DNA of 64,000 nucleotides from an uncultured Mucilaginibacter sp. (GCF_946479965.1 NZ_CAMLHX010000011.1:1-64000), one strand, 5' to 3'; positions 19,452 through 29,637 are shown, counted from the stretch's first letter. A program made the numbers and translations. The notes: generated from the letters alone by a model not told the origin.

Positions 19452-20288
19452 TTATGGTTTAATAATAAGTGATATCGACGCGCTTGAACCGTTACCTGTA
19501 TTACGCCCGGATATAAACGTTCCGCCACCAACAAAGACTGTAGCTTTTTTTGAAAATGTATAACCATAGCTTAAAGATACCTGGTTAAAGGTAAAGTCTC
19601 TATTGCTGCCTATTTGTTTTGCATTAAAGGCCGTGCTTAGGCTGCTGGTTGAATAAAAGCCGCCAATAGAAGCCAATACCTGATTTTTACCGCGTCGGTC
19701 AAGCGTCAGACCAACCGTGCCCGAATAACGATCCTGTATGGGCCCGCTGCCTCCAAAATACTGCCTAATGCCATTCTCAACAGTAAAGTAATAGTTCTTA
19801 CCTAATAAGCTGCCACTGCCCGCAAATAAGAATCTTATTTCGGCGCCCTGAGCTTGGTAACCTAAACTAAGACCTTTATACAAGGGGACAATATAAGTGG
19901 CTTGAATACTAAAATAGTATATGTAATTAATATTGGCCGCATAATAACGCAGGCCTATTTCAAAGTCTGCAGGGCCTTGGTTTGTTTGGCTATAACCTGT
20001 AGTGTCTCGGTAGCTATTAAAAGTATAAGGCAGAGTACCAACCAATGTGAATCGTCGTGATATGCCGTATTCTGTGTTAATAGAATATGTAGTTGAATTG
20101 TAGTGCCCCTTATTAGAGAATGGCTTAAGAATACGCAATGTATCCCAGCCCTTGTTGGCAAAGAAATAACTTACCGAGGCTGCCATCGTTACACTACGTG
20201 GCCTAACCGGGAAACCACCTGCTAAAACGGTTGAACTGTAAAGTAACAACAGGCTTCCGAGTAAAATATTCACTAAGCTTTTTTTCAT
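19452..20288 (-). CDS. Predicted outer membrane beta-barrel protein
   Basis: 278 residues. The signal peptide ends at VLAGG. Alternating strands with aromatic girdles (STTYSINTEYGISRRFTLVG, FEIGLRYYAANINYIYYFSI, GTVGLTLDRRGKNQVLASIG, FNQVSLSYGYTF) suggest a 10-14 stranded barrel, similar to the MetA/phenol-degradation transporter-like family. It ends with a hydrophobic beta strand, SASISLIIKP. It is in an operon between a CE7 esterase and a TPR protein. Cargo unknown. Confidence 0.65.
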   Translation of the reverse strand: MKKSLVNILLGSLLLLYSSTVLAGGFPVRPRSVTMAASVSYFFANKGWDTLRILKPFSNKGHYNSTTYSINTEYGISRRFTLVGTLPYTFNSYRDTTGYSQTNQGPADFEIGLRYYAANINYIYYFSIQATYIVPLYKGLSLGYQAQGAEIRFLFAGSGSLLGKNYYFTVENGIRQYFGGSGPIQDRYSGTVGLTLDRRGKNQVLASIGGFYSTSSLSTAFNAKQIGSNRDFTFNQVSLSYGYTFSKKATVFVGGGTFISGRNTGNGSSASISLIIKP

Positions 20289-20299
20289 TTCAAGTGATC

Positions 20300-21592
20300 T
20301 TAAAAAAGTCCGAACGTATCATGTAACCACCTGCTTTGATAATCCACATAAGTTTTGCCCACTTCGTGGCCAAGGTCCTTAAATATAAAAATGTGTTTTT
20401 TGTAATTTATATTGTTGTAAACCGCATACGCATTTGAGGGCGGAACCAAATGGTCAAGCAAGCCCATACCCAAAAGCGTGGAAACCTTTAACATCGTTGC
20501 AAAGTTTTTGGTGTCATAATAGTCAAGATTATTCATCACCTTTTGCATATTAAGGCCGGGCTGTGTCTTAATATATTGCTTGATATCTTTAAGTGGCCAT
20601 TCTACTTTTCCTTCCAGATTTTGGACGTCGCTCATAACAGGATTTTGTGCGGAGCACAGCTTAACGCGGCTATCAAGCGCAGCGGTTGCAATTGCCAAAT
20701 ATCCCCCCAAACTACCTCCGGACACGATGATCTTGTCATGATCTAGCTCGGGCCGGGAAAAAATGAACTCTACGGCGCGTAAACAGTCCATTATGGCACC
20801 TCGCATTACATATCTTTCCTTATTCTCTATATGGTAGGATATATAATCGTCATAACGGGTATTTATCACACCGCGAAACAATCCCTGTCCGCGTATATCA
20901 AGTGTAATTATGGCCAGATCGGGCTCATCTCCCATTATGGGTTTAGCGGCAACCTGGTAGCCGGGTAAAAGAAGCGACACGGCAAATTTCCTCTTCTTTT
21001 TTGTCACCGGTATGGTAAGGTAGCCCCCAACAAGCACATTATCTAACGATCGCATTTCAAAGCGATACATGGCACGTGCATCCTTTGTGGAATCGGGCAA
21101 CGGTATAAACTTAAAATCAGGAGGTATTGCAGCTAATTCAGCTTTCGTCTTGCTCCAAAACGCCTCAAAGTCTGCAGGCTTTGGATGACTGGACCTAACT
21201 TCTTCTGGTTTAATACCGAACGCTTTTCGGGTGGTATCATCGTAATACGATACATTGATCATGAAACTCACTTTATAAAACCCCGGCTTAAGACCGTCAA
21301 TAGCAAAGTCATAACTGGCTGAACTCTTCTTGCGGATATTTACCTTTCTAACTTCGTTTTTAACAGAATCGCCTTTTTCGGTAGTTATAAGATAAGAGAT
21401 GGTTCCCTCCTGCGGCTGGTTATAAGTGTTTTTTACATCAAACTTATAAAGCGCTTTACTGCTAAAAACCGCGTCTTTGCTTGGCGTTGAAAGGACAGTG
21501 GAAACATCTCCCTGATCATCCTGGGCGAACGCATCCAAACAACCCCAAAATAAGCAGCCTGTAATCAACAATAAAAAATATCTATACTTCAT
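20300..21592 (-). CDS. Acetylxylan esterase/cephalosporin-C deacetylase-like hydrolase (CE7/AXE1 type)
   Basis: 430 residues. A signal peptide (about 23 residues, ending AFAQ) is followed by an Ig-like N-terminal region (residues 35-125) and the hydrolase. Visible features are the oxyanion RGQGL motif (LDIRGQGLFRGVI), nucleophile S294 in SGGSLGGYLA, GLLDHLVPPSNAYAVYNN with the acid residue, and a late HE in LGHEVGK. CE7 enzymes remove acetyl groups from xylo-oligosaccharides. First gene of a three-gene operon. It adds a third esterase type to the hemicellulose set in this window. Confidence 0.83.
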   Translation of the reverse strand: MKYRYFLLLITGCLFWGCLDAFAQDDQGDVSTVLSTPSKDAVFSSKALYKFDVKNTYNQPQEGTISYLITTEKGDSVKNEVRKVNIRKKSSASYDFAIDGLKPGFYKVSFMINVSYYDDTTRKAFGIKPEEVRSSHPKPADFEAFWSKTKAELAAIPPDFKFIPLPDSTKDARAMYRFEMRSLDNVLVGGYLTIPVTKKKRKFAVSLLLPGYQVAAKPIMGDEPDLAIITLDIRGQGLFRGVINTRYDDYISYHIENKERYVMRGAIMDCLRAVEFIFSRPELDHDKIIVSGGSLGGYLAIATAALDSRVKLCSAQNPVMSDVQNLEGKVEWPLKDIKQYIKTQPGLNMQKVMNNLDYYDTKNFATMLKVSTLLGMGLLDHLVPPSNAYAVYNNINYKKHIFIFKDLGHEVGKTYVDYQSRWLHDTFGLF

Positions 21593-21739
21593 TATATTTC
21601 ACTTTTATGTGCGTCTGCAAAACGCATTGGTCATTATAAACAAATCCGGTTTTCTTGAAAGGCGAGCGACTTGCCATATTTTTCCTGATAATTTAACACA
21701 AATATTCATCTTTATCAACCTTGGTTCCTTTTATGGTGC

Positions 21740-22972
21740 TTAACTGATATTGGCTGACTCGTTTTCAGGATTGCGCGCCTTATTCTTTATCAGAAAATTT
21801 GACCTTCTGATGTAATGGTTCAGCGGCTCTTCTATTTTAGTAAACAACAATATTGATATCGCATTTAAAATAATGAAAGCGTACAACAGGTTAAGCTTAT
21901 CAAACTCAAACGGCGAACGCCAGTCAACCCCCCATTTGTCATATAACTCAAAGGCATAATCGTTTAAAGTATCAAAATAGCCATGCATCAAGGTATACAT
22001 CCAACCCAAATGTATCAGGTAGAATATATACGAACTTTTACCCAACAGCTCAACAAACGGCAGGGCAAGTATTTTTTTAAACAGGGTGTTTTCGGTAAGT
22101 ATACCGTAAAAGAACAGCGCTACAGCCAGGCATAAAAAGTAATTGTTTATTATAATACCGGTGGGGCTTTCTACCCCTGCAGCCCAGCCTGCGGGTACCG
22201 GTTGAAACGCCATTGCCAAAACGCATAGCATCATTAATAAAAAGCCAATGTAAGTATATGCTATTTTGTTGGTGCGTTCAAACCCTTTGTTAAGCACAAT
22301 ACGCGCCAGCTGAACACCTACAAAGAACTCAAAACAACGCCCGAAAAACGTAAACAACATTACAAACGGAAAGTTACCAAAAAAGCCATGCCAGTTAACA
22401 CGACTAAATATGAGCACCATTATAATAGCAAAGGCAGTTAAAATAATGGGCTGTAAATAAAATTTGTTGTACCTTTTTGCGACAAGGAATATTATAGGTG
22501 CCGAAAAATAGAAGCACTCTTCCACCGTTAACGACCAGCCTTGTGCTATGCCTGTATCCCAAAACTGAAAGAAAAACCCTCTCAGAAAGGTGATGTTCAT
22601 GATCAACAACAAAACAGGGTTATCATGCCCTTTGGTAATTGCAGGATCTTTGGTTATAAAGTAATATATAAAGGCGCAGATAGTGAGTAGTGCATACATT
22701 GGATAGATACGCGCTACCCGGTTTTTGAGATATTGCCTAAACCAATCTGCGGTTAAATGGAATTTATTATAATACCTGAATGTTATCAGAAAGCCGGATA
22801 ATACAAAGAATATTGACACGCCGATATGGAACTCGCCTAAAAAACGTTGCACAATATGGGGAAAAACGTCATCAAAAACGTAGTAGTAGTGCGATATAAA
22901 AACCAGATAAGCAGCCAGCGCACGAACTCCTGTTAGCGCCGGAATGTAGTTTTGAAGCGTTTTTGGTGGCAA
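21740..22972 (-). CDS. Acyltransferase 3 family integral membrane protein
   Basis: 410 residues with about ten membrane segments. The N-terminal PALTGVRALAAYLVFISHYYY carries the family R and H positions, and FHIGVSIFFVLSGFLITFRY and WSLTVEECFYF are further hallmarks of the OafA/acyltransferase-3 family, which adds acyl groups to surface sugars. Target glycan unknown. A lone gene with short gene-free flanks. Confidence 0.9.
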   Translation of the reverse strand: MPPKTLQNYIPALTGVRALAAYLVFISHYYYVFDDVFPHIVQRFLGEFHIGVSIFFVLSGFLITFRYYNKFHLTADWFRQYLKNRVARIYPMYALLTICAFIYYFITKDPAITKGHDNPVLLLIMNITFLRGFFFQFWDTGIAQGWSLTVEECFYFSAPIIFLVAKRYNKFYLQPIILTAFAIIMVLIFSRVNWHGFFGNFPFVMLFTFFGRCFEFFVGVQLARIVLNKGFERTNKIAYTYIGFLLMMLCVLAMAFQPVPAGWAAGVESPTGIIINNYFLCLAVALFFYGILTENTLFKKILALPFVELLGKSSYIFYLIHLGWMYTLMHGYFDTLNDYAFELYDKWGVDWRSPFEFDKLNLLYAFIILNAISILLFTKIEEPLNHYIRRSNFLIKNKARNPENESANIS

Positions 22973-23111
22973 CAGATCAAATATTTATGTTCTTAAAAGT
23001 AATTATTTACCTGTTTACCTGCAAAATGGATGCCGTTAGCCTGTGGAGTGGCAGTATTTAAGGCCGCCGATAAAATATTCTATTTACTACTACTGCAACT
23101 TATTACTGCAA

Positions 23112-24062
23112 CTAAAAAGCACTTCCCTGCACAACGCCGCGCTCTAATATGCGTTGATCTATGCGATACTGTATCTCTGATTTTTTGAGGCCCCAGTTAG
23201 GTGCTATTAATAGTTCACGGTCACTTAGACCGAAGAGGCGTTGTATCACTACATCAGGCCTAACCAGCGGCAACAGATCGCATAAAAAGTCGGCGTACTC
23301 ATCCAGCTCAAAAAGCTTAAAGGGCTCACGTTTATACTTTACGCCCATAACCGAACCTTCAACAATATGCAGATGGTGAAACTTTACGAATTTTATTTGC
23401 GGATGCCGGTTTATTTCGTCGGCGTATTTCAACATCATCTCTTTGGTTTCCCATGGGAAGCCGAAAATGGTATGCACGCAAATATCCAACTTGCTGTTCT
23501 CAACCAGTTTCAATGCTTTTATCAGGTCGTCATGATTACACCCTCGGTTGATCTGATTGAGGGTGTCATCATAGATCGATTCCATGCCCATTTCCAGATC
23601 CACGTCAAACCTATCGGTATAGCTTTCTATCAGGGCTATCTTTTCAGCATCAATACAATCGGGGCGGGTACCTACACTTAATCCTACAATATCTTCGGTG
23701 CCATAACTCAGCGCTTCATCATACATCATTTTTAAGTAATGTGTCGGGGCGTATGTATTGGTATTAGGTTGAAAGTAGATGATAAACTTGTCGGCTCTAT
23801 TGCCTTTACGGGCGCGCTCCATGCCTTCAATTACCTGCTGGCGCACGGTTGGCGCGTTACGGCTAACCGATGGCGTGAACGAGTCTACATTGCAATAGGT
23901 ACAGCCACCATAACCCTTTGAGCCATCGCGGTTAGGGCAGGTAAAGCCGCCATCAACAATTACTTTGAACACACGGGCGCCATTATACTTTTCGCGCAGC
24001 CACGGGCCGTAATTGTTGTAGCCTTTCTCCCAAGTGGCGGGTATGGTGTTAGATAATTGCAT
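23112..24062 (-). CDS. TIGR01212-type radical SAM protein (YhcC-like)
   Basis: 316 residues. The iron-sulfur cysteines are C42, C54 and C57 in TCPNRDGSKGYGGCTYCN, the wide-spaced variant of this family. Further blocks are PNTNTYAP, VGLSVGTRPDCID and DLEMGMESIYDDTLNQINRG. Biochemical role of the family is not settled. Cytoplasmic. Two TACTGCAACT direct repeats lie just past its stop, around 23085-23110. Confidence 0.88.
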   Translation of the reverse strand: MQLSNTIPATWEKGYNNYGPWLREKYNGARVFKVIVDGGFTCPNRDGSKGYGGCTYCNVDSFTPSVSRNAPTVRQQVIEGMERARKGNRADKFIIYFQPNTNTYAPTHYLKMMYDEALSYGTEDIVGLSVGTRPDCIDAEKIALIESYTDRFDVDLEMGMESIYDDTLNQINRGCNHDDLIKALKLVENSKLDICVHTIFGFPWETKEMMLKYADEINRHPQIKFVKFHHLHIVEGSVMGVKYKREPFKLFELDEYADFLCDLLPLVRPDVVIQRLFGLSDRELLIAPNWGLKKSEIQYRIDQRILERGVVQGSAF

Positions 24063-24233
24063 TGTGCGCCAAAGATACGTATTTACAGGGATAAGCTGCT
24101 CCGATGGGCTATTCTATGACACTCGCGTTAATTTCTAATGAATTTTTCATGTTGCGGTTTATTCTCTAACCATTTCCACACATTTTTATCATATTTGGGT
24201 TTATAATATCCACTACTGAAAATATTAACGCAC

Positions 24234-25970
24234 ATGCCCGAATTAGATCCGCAAATACAGGAAAAAGTAAACGCATGGCTTCAGGGAAGCTATGACGACC
24301 AGGTAAAGCAACAAATACAAAAGCTTATTGACGACGGGGCCACTACCGAGCTTACCGATTCGTTTTACCGCGACCTGGAGTTTGGTACGGGCGGCTTGCG
24401 CGGCACCATGGGGCCAGGATCAAACCGGGTTAATAAATACACCATTGGTACAGCTACGCAAGGTTTAGCTAACTTCTTGAAGAAAACCTATCCCGCAGAG
24501 CAGATAAAGGTGGCCATAGCGCACGATAGCCGCAATAACTCCGATGTGCTGGCCGGCATAACCGCCGATGTGTTTTCGGCAAATGGCATACATGTATACT
24601 TTTTCAAAGCCTTACGTCCAACGCCCGAACTTTCCTTCGCGGTGCGGCATTTGGGTTGCAAAAGTGGGGTGATGCTTACTGCATCACATAACCCTAAAGA
24701 GTATAACGGCTACAAGGCTTATGGAGCCGATGGCGGGCAGTTTGTTGCACCCCATGATCAGGCAGTGATGGACGAAGTAGCTGCGATAAAGAGCATAGAC
24801 GAAGTAAAGTTTACCCGCATTGATGCCAATGTTGAGCTGATAGGCGAAGAGATAGACGAGTTATACCTGAGCAAGATCACTGAGCTATCGGTATCGCCGG
24901 AGGCTATACAACGCCAAAAGGATCTGAAGATCGTTTACTCGCCCATACATGGCACGGGTATTACCATGGTGCCGCCTGCGTTGAAGCGTTTTGGTTTTGA
25001 GAACGTGATAATTGTTGAGGAGCAGGCTACACCTGATGGCAATTTCCCTACAGTGGTTTACCCTAATCCCGAAGAAAAAGAAGCCCTAACCCTTGCCCTT
25101 AAAAAGGCCGAAGAGGTTGATGCCGACCTGGTAGTAGCTACCGACCCTGATGCCGACCGCGTGGGCATAGCTGTTAAAAACACCGAAGGCAAGTTTGTTT
25201 TACTGAATGGCAACCAAACCGGCAGCTTGCTGATAAGCTACCTGTTAACAGCATGGCAGGCTAAAAACAAGCTGGACGGCAACCAGTACATTGTTAAAAC
25301 CATTGTTACCACCAACCTGATAGCGGATATAGCCAACGACAAAAGCGTTACCTATTACGATACCCTAACCGGCTTTAAATATATAGGCGAACTGATGACG
25401 AAACTGGAAGGCAAGAAAACCTTCATTGGCGGTGGTGAGGAAAGCTATGGTTACCTGATAGGTGAAATAGTGCGCGATAAGGACGCGGTAGTATCTGCTG
25501 CGTTTATTGCGGAGATGACGGCTTATTACAAGGACCAGGGCAGCAGCTTATTCGAGGCTTTGCTGGAGTTGTATATTAAATACGGGTTCTATAAAGAAAA
25601 GCTGATCTCCATCACCAAAAAAGGTAAGACCGGTGCCGAAGAAATTAAGGCGATGATGGAAGCTTACCGCACCAATCCGCCGGTTACATTGGGTGGATCA
25701 AAAGTAAAAACGCTTAAAGATTACGAGTTGCAGGTAGAGACCGACCTGGCTACCAACACAACCAAACCTATTGAGTTGCCAAAAAGCGATGTGTTGCAGT
25801 TTGTAACCGAGGATGGTACCATTATATCGGCCCGCCCATCGGGTACTGAGCCTAAGATTAAGTTCTATTGCTCGGCTAAAGGCACGCTGGCTTCAAAAGA
25901 AGCTTATGCCGAAACCGACCAGCAAATGGAAGCTAAAATAGAAACGATAATGAAGGATCTTGGGGTGTAA
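24234..25970 (+). CDS. Phospho-sugar mutase (phosphoglucomutase/phosphomannomutase)
   Basis: 578 residues, the long single-chain form. The phosphoserine is S151 in TASHNPKEYNGYK. The metal loop is ATDPDADRVG, the sugar loop GGGEESYGYLIGE and the phosphate loop RPSGTEPKIKFY. It interconverts hexose 1- and 6-phosphates for glycan and storage synthesis; glucose or mannose preference is not readable. Element copy C starts 34 bp past its stop and would supply its terminator. Confidence 0.94.
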   Translation: MPELDPQIQEKVNAWLQGSYDDQVKQQIQKLIDDGATTELTDSFYRDLEFGTGGLRGTMGPGSNRVNKYTIGTATQGLANFLKKTYPAEQIKVAIAHDSRNNSDVLAGITADVFSANGIHVYFFKALRPTPELSFAVRHLGCKSGVMLTASHNPKEYNGYKAYGADGGQFVAPHDQAVMDEVAAIKSIDEVKFTRIDANVELIGEEIDELYLSKITELSVSPEAIQRQKDLKIVYSPIHGTGITMVPPALKRFGFENVIIVEEQATPDGNFPTVVYPNPEEKEALTLALKKAEEVDADLVVATDPDADRVGIAVKNTEGKFVLLNGNQTGSLLISYLLTAWQAKNKLDGNQYIVKTIVTTNLIADIANDKSVTYYDTLTGFKYIGELMTKLEGKKTFIGGGEESYGYLIGEIVRDKDAVVSAAFIAEMTAYYKDQGSSLFEALLELYIKYGFYKEKLISITKKGKTGAEEIKAMMEAYRTNPPVTLGGSKVKTLKDYELQVETDLATNTTKPIELPKSDVLQFVTEDGTIISARPSGTEPKIKFYCSAKGTLASKEAYAETDQQMEAKIETIMKDLGV

Positions 25971-26003
25971 ACAGGGGCGATTTACCTCATAATTTAAAAA
26001 AGG

Positions 26004-26214
26004 GTGTTGCAGAAAAATATAGCAACACTTGCAACGTTTTGCAACACCCTTTTTTGCAAATATTTGAAAGCTAGGTTTTTACGCAAAGTAAATGTTTACA
26101 CATGCAACACTTTGCAACAGACTTATTCGTCAGGAAGTTTAGCTGTGAAATACTCTCAACTTGCTCATTATCATCCTATTGGGAAATTGAAAAATTTACA
26201 CTTTTTTGCAACAC
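26004..26214 (+). repeat. Heptamer-array 3' element, copy C (TGCAAC type)
   Basis: 211 bp. The ends are GTGTTGCA/TGCAACAC. Heptamers: M1 26004-26011 (inverted), M2 26021-26027, M3 26030-26036, M4 26040-26048, M5 26103-26109, M6 26113-26119, M7 26207-26214. M4 is followed by six T, so M1 and M4 form a terminator-like hairpin. After M6 comes ACTTATTCGTCAGGAAGTTT and then AGCTGT, matching the core of copies A and B. Heptamer number, order and the 3-nt (M5-M6) and 87-nt (M6-M7) gaps equal those of the other copies although most other bases differ. Confidence 0.85.
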
Positions 26215-26219
26215 TAATT

Positions 26220-27485
26220 TTAAAGAATTTTCAATAGTATCGTCCGCACTTCTTCGGCAGTAGGATCAACCGCCAGTATTTTGCCAGATGCATCAACAAG
26301 AATTATCATCCCGCCTTGCCTGCTTATCGCGTATTTGTTCCATACTTTGTATTTATCATCCAGGTCTACAAGATTAATCCAAGGATATTTCTCTCTTTTT
26401 AAGGCGATTTCTAGTCCGTTCAAAGTTTTAAATTCTCGGGCGATACCTATCACATTCAATCCTTTACCCTTAAACTCCTGGTACACCGGCAACATGGTTT
26501 TTGTGGCCGCTATACATGGCCCGCACCACGATCCCCAAAAATCAATCAGCGTCACCTTTCCCTTTATCTGCTCAGACAATGTGTATTGTTTACCGGCAAT
26601 ATCAGGAGCGCTGAAGTCAATGTATTGCTCGCCGGCTTTAATTTTTAATGCGCCACTCAATTCATTTCCTACTAAAGTTGTGTACGAGTGATCCGGGAAC
26701 GATTTTACCAGCACCGGATAAACGTCTTTTACTATATCCTTAATTTCGGGATGGTCCTTGATAAAATAGATATCGCGCCATAACTCATAATATCCTGCAA
26801 GGGTGGGCTTATTCAAAATGTAATTATACTTCCAACGGTACTTAAGCGCGGCATGCTGATCTATCAGCTCCTTCATTTGTTTGCCTTCCGCGGTCAAATA
26901 TTCGCCGGTATTTTCCATTTCGGCTATCTTAAGAAAGACAGGGCGTTGAAGATCATGATCTTCAATAAGTGATACCGCGTGCCGTAAGCTATCGTACGTT
27001 TTACTGTAAAATCGTTTGGAATCATATAGCGCTTTTGACTTTAAATTGAGCTGGGCGGTTTTATAACCAAATATTGAATCTATCTGGCTTTTCATGCCAT
27101 AATATACCCGGTTCAACCGTCCGCCGTTTATTTTATTGCCATCCGCTTCATCCGACGGCAAAAGCGTAAAGTTTACGTCGGTTGTATCCGTAAAAAATTC
27201 TATTTTACGGTAAGCGCCATTTTTATATTCCTCTTCAAATATTAATACCCAGGCCTCGGGTTCTGAAAAAGCAAATTTGTACTCAAATGCGTTATTTACA
27301 ATGGGTATGCGTTGATAGCCTGATTTAAGATTGGAAGTTCCTTTCGCCAATATCAGGGTTGTGCTTTTACGATTATAAATTGTTCCTTTTATGGTGCAAA
27401 TTTTATCCTGACCAAGCACCAACTGCGGAAATACAAGCTGGCCGCATAACATAACGGTTAAAATGAGGTTGATGATCTTTTTCAT
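26220..27485 (-). CDS. TlpA-like thioredoxin-fold protein with N-terminal DUF4369-like domain
   Basis: 421 residues. The signal peptide ends near VLGQ. Residues 28-130 resemble DUF4369 (CTIKGTIYNRKSTTLILAKG) and residues 285-421 are a TlpA/ResA thioredoxin fold with redox site WCGPC in DFWGSWCGPCIAAT. Such proteins reduce disulfides in the periplasm. It lies 77 bp after the M56 peptidase gene on the same strand, so it may belong to the BlaI-controlled unit. The C-terminus abuts element copy C on the other side. Confidence 0.88.
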   Translation of the reverse strand: MKKIINLILTVMLCGQLVFPQLVLGQDKICTIKGTIYNRKSTTLILAKGTSNLKSGYQRIPIVNNAFEYKFAFSEPEAWVLIFEEEYKNGAYRKIEFFTDTTDVNFTLLPSDEADGNKINGGRLNRVYYGMKSQIDSIFGYKTAQLNLKSKALYDSKRFYSKTYDSLRHAVSLIEDHDLQRPVFLKIAEMENTGEYLTAEGKQMKELIDQHAALKYRWKYNYILNKPTLAGYYELWRDIYFIKDHPEIKDIVKDVYPVLVKSFPDHSYTTLVGNELSGALKIKAGEQYIDFSAPDIAGKQYTLSEQIKGKVTLIDFWGSWCGPCIAATKTMLPVYQEFKGKGLNVIGIAREFKTLNGLEIALKREKYPWINLVDLDDKYKVWNKYAISRQGGMIILVDASGKILAVDPTAEEVRTILLKIL

Positions 27486-27562
27486 GTGATTAAGCTGATT
27501 TTTAAGGCAATAGAATAGCCGTTCACCTTGTTAGGTGAGTTAAAAAATAAATTGATTAATAT

Positions 27563-29254
27563 TTAGGTGATGGGTTTTGTTAACAAGTTACGTGCCCGGA
27601 CAACGCCGTTTCGTTGATTGATCTTATCGTTTATCTCGTCCTTTTTACAGTAAATTTTGAAATTTATCAACGCTAATTGCAAGTTGTATGCTGCCGATCT
27701 TGACACATCGTTATTAATATCTTTAAAAAGCTGGTCAACCTTTGTGTAGAATTCCTCTCTTTTGGCAACCCTATCCAGATAGTATTGTTTGTTGATAGCG
27801 GGATCTGTTGTGTTTAACTTAAACAGTTTACTTGTGGCTACCTGAAACTGCTGATAATTACTCACCAACAAAGAAATACTTTTTAAATACACACGTTCGT
27901 CTTCGGCGGAGTTTTCAAGGCTTTCAGTGGTGGCATTTATACTCTCGTTTAAGAAAGCCTCTGATAAGTTAAGCTCAGCGGGTTTGTATACTTCGTCCAG
28001 AATGCTCATCCGTTGATAACTACGTTGAGCTGAAGCATTATTTTCAACAACAACCCGCCAGCCCTTCATTATAGCATCCCTTTCTGCTATAATATCAGCC
28101 AGTTGGCCATCCAGTTCTTTCCAGTCCATTATATATTTGCTATACAGATCGTCAAGAGCGGCCAGTTCAGACACATCAGCGCTTTTGTTAATTTTTGATA
28201 CAGACAATGGCGCAACCGATGACGACAGTTTCTGCGGCACCTGTTTAGCCTGCGGCACCTGCGTATCATATTGCTTAACCACGTATGCTTTAGTAGCCGG
28301 CATGTTGGTGTGTACTTTAAGGGGCTGCTGGGCCAACCGGATCTTAAATATGCCGTATTGCTTGGGGACTTTAAATGCCGATATAAACAATCCGACTATC
28401 AAAACCGGCAACGCAAAAAGCAATTTTAAACGGGCAATTTTTGGTGAACGCTTTTTTGCTAAGAAGTTAATGCGATTTTTTAGCTGATTGGAACTGAACA
28501 TGGCGTGGGCCAATGGGTAAGCGTTATTACTGTCAGCGTAGCCTATAAGCAATGTTGCATATTGGTATTTGGTGGCGCATTTAGCCGCCGCAATCTCATC
28601 AGCAATAAACTCATGGTTTATCCTTACGTCATTTAACAAATATTTAAACACCGGGTTGAACCAGTTAAAGGCACGCAGCAAGCCGAAAAAAAGCAGATCG
28701 AGCGAATGTTTCTGGCGGATGTGAACTTCCTCGTGTGCCAATATAGCCTCGTTATTTTTAAATTTAGGATGATAAAATAGCCAGCTAAAAAAAGAAAACA
28801 CATCTTCCTTGTCATATAAAAGCACATGCGTGATGCCCCGGTCTCGATGAACTTTTTCTGAACGCCGGTACAGGCGAACAATGTTTAAAATATTGAGCGC
28901 GAATTTAATGACAAGGATTGCCGATACGCTTACACAAACGACTATTAATACATCGGCATAATTGATTGGCCCGTTTTGTATTGCTATAACAGCAGCAGGC
29001 TTAAAAGGCGGAGAGGATGATAATGCTGATATCCGATCGTTAAGGTTATCGGGCATATGTGCAATGTTTGGTGCCGTTAAAACTGCCAACTCTACCTTCG
29101 CAAGGGGCAACACGAATGCTGCCATAGTGCCCGCCAACAAAAACCAGCGATTAATGGAGCTAAAGGTTTCGCGCTTTAAAACCAACAGGTAAAACGCGTA
29201 AAATACGGCCACATAAATATTGGCTTCGAGCAGGTATAGCAGCCAGTTGCTCAT
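27563..29254 (-). CDS. M56/BlaR1-family membrane metallopeptidase
   Basis: 563 residues. Membrane segments lie near residues 5-25, 35-55, 100-125 and 283-300. The zinc site HEEVH is at residues 174-178, followed by DVRINHEFIADEIA, the third-ligand region. The C-terminal 250 residues after the last membrane segment are helical and not a penicillin-binding domain, so the sensed signal is unlikely to be a beta-lactam bound by a PBP fold. It follows the BlaI-type gene by one base and should cleave or inactivate that repressor on signal. Confidence 0.9.
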   Translation of the reverse strand: MSNWLLYLLEANIYVAVFYAFYLLVLKRETFSSINRWFLLAGTMAAFVLPLAKVELAVLTAPNIAHMPDNLNDRISALSSSPPFKPAAVIAIQNGPINYADVLIVVCVSVSAILVIKFALNILNIVRLYRRSEKVHRDRGITHVLLYDKEDVFSFFSWLFYHPKFKNNEAILAHEEVHIRQKHSLDLLFFGLLRAFNWFNPVFKYLLNDVRINHEFIADEIAAAKCATKYQYATLLIGYADSNNAYPLAHAMFSSNQLKNRINFLAKKRSPKIARLKLLFALPVLIVGLFISAFKVPKQYGIFKIRLAQQPLKVHTNMPATKAYVVKQYDTQVPQAKQVPQKLSSSVAPLSVSKINKSADVSELAALDDLYSKYIMDWKELDGQLADIIAERDAIMKGWRVVVENNASAQRSYQRMSILDEVYKPAELNLSEAFLNESINATTESLENSAEDERVYLKSISLLVSNYQQFQVATSKLFKLNTTDPAINKQYYLDRVAKREEFYTKVDQLFKDINNDVSRSAAYNLQLALINFKIYCKKDEINDKINQRNGVVRARNLLTKPIT

Positions 29255-29255
29255 G

Positions 29256-29630
29256 TCAATCCTCTTTAAGTTTATCCGCCAGTTTCATCAGCTCAGTCTT
29301 AGTATCACTATCCATGGCCTTATCCTCTACCAGGAAAGACACCAATTGCTTGTAAGACCCGCTGAAGTAGTTACTAAACACCTTATCAAACATAAACCGG
29401 GTGTAATCCTTTTCGGCAACAAGCGGGTAATAAACATAAGCGTTATCAACCGTGTCAAAATCAACAAAGCCTTTGCCCTTCAATACCTTTAATACGGTGG
29501 CAATGGTGTTGTAGGCCGGTTTAGGCTCGGGCATTTTTTCAGCTATCTCTTTAATTACAGCTTTCTGTAATTGCCATAGCACCCTCATTAAGGGCTCCTC
29601 AGCTTTTGTCAGTTCTCTTATCTCTATCAT
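29256..29630 (-). CDS. BlaI/MecI/CopY-family winged-helix repressor
   Basis: 124 residues, full length: the winged helix (LTKAEEPLMRVLWQLQKAVI, PAYNTIATVLKVLKGKGFVD) and a C-terminal dimer helix (SYKQLVSFLVEDKAMD). It pairs with the M56 peptidase downstream in the usual BlaI-BlaR order. Two dyads covering its promoter at 29638-29667 point to autoregulation. The ATG is only about 8 nt from the expected transcription start, so the mRNA may be almost leaderless. Confidence 0.93.
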   Translation of the reverse strand: MIEIRELTKAEEPLMRVLWQLQKAVIKEIAEKMPEPKPAYNTIATVLKVLKGKGFVDFDTVDNAYVYYPLVAEKDYTRFMFDKVFSNYFSGSYKQLVSFLVEDKAMDSDTKTELMKLADKLKED

Positions 29631-29637
29631 ATTTTGA

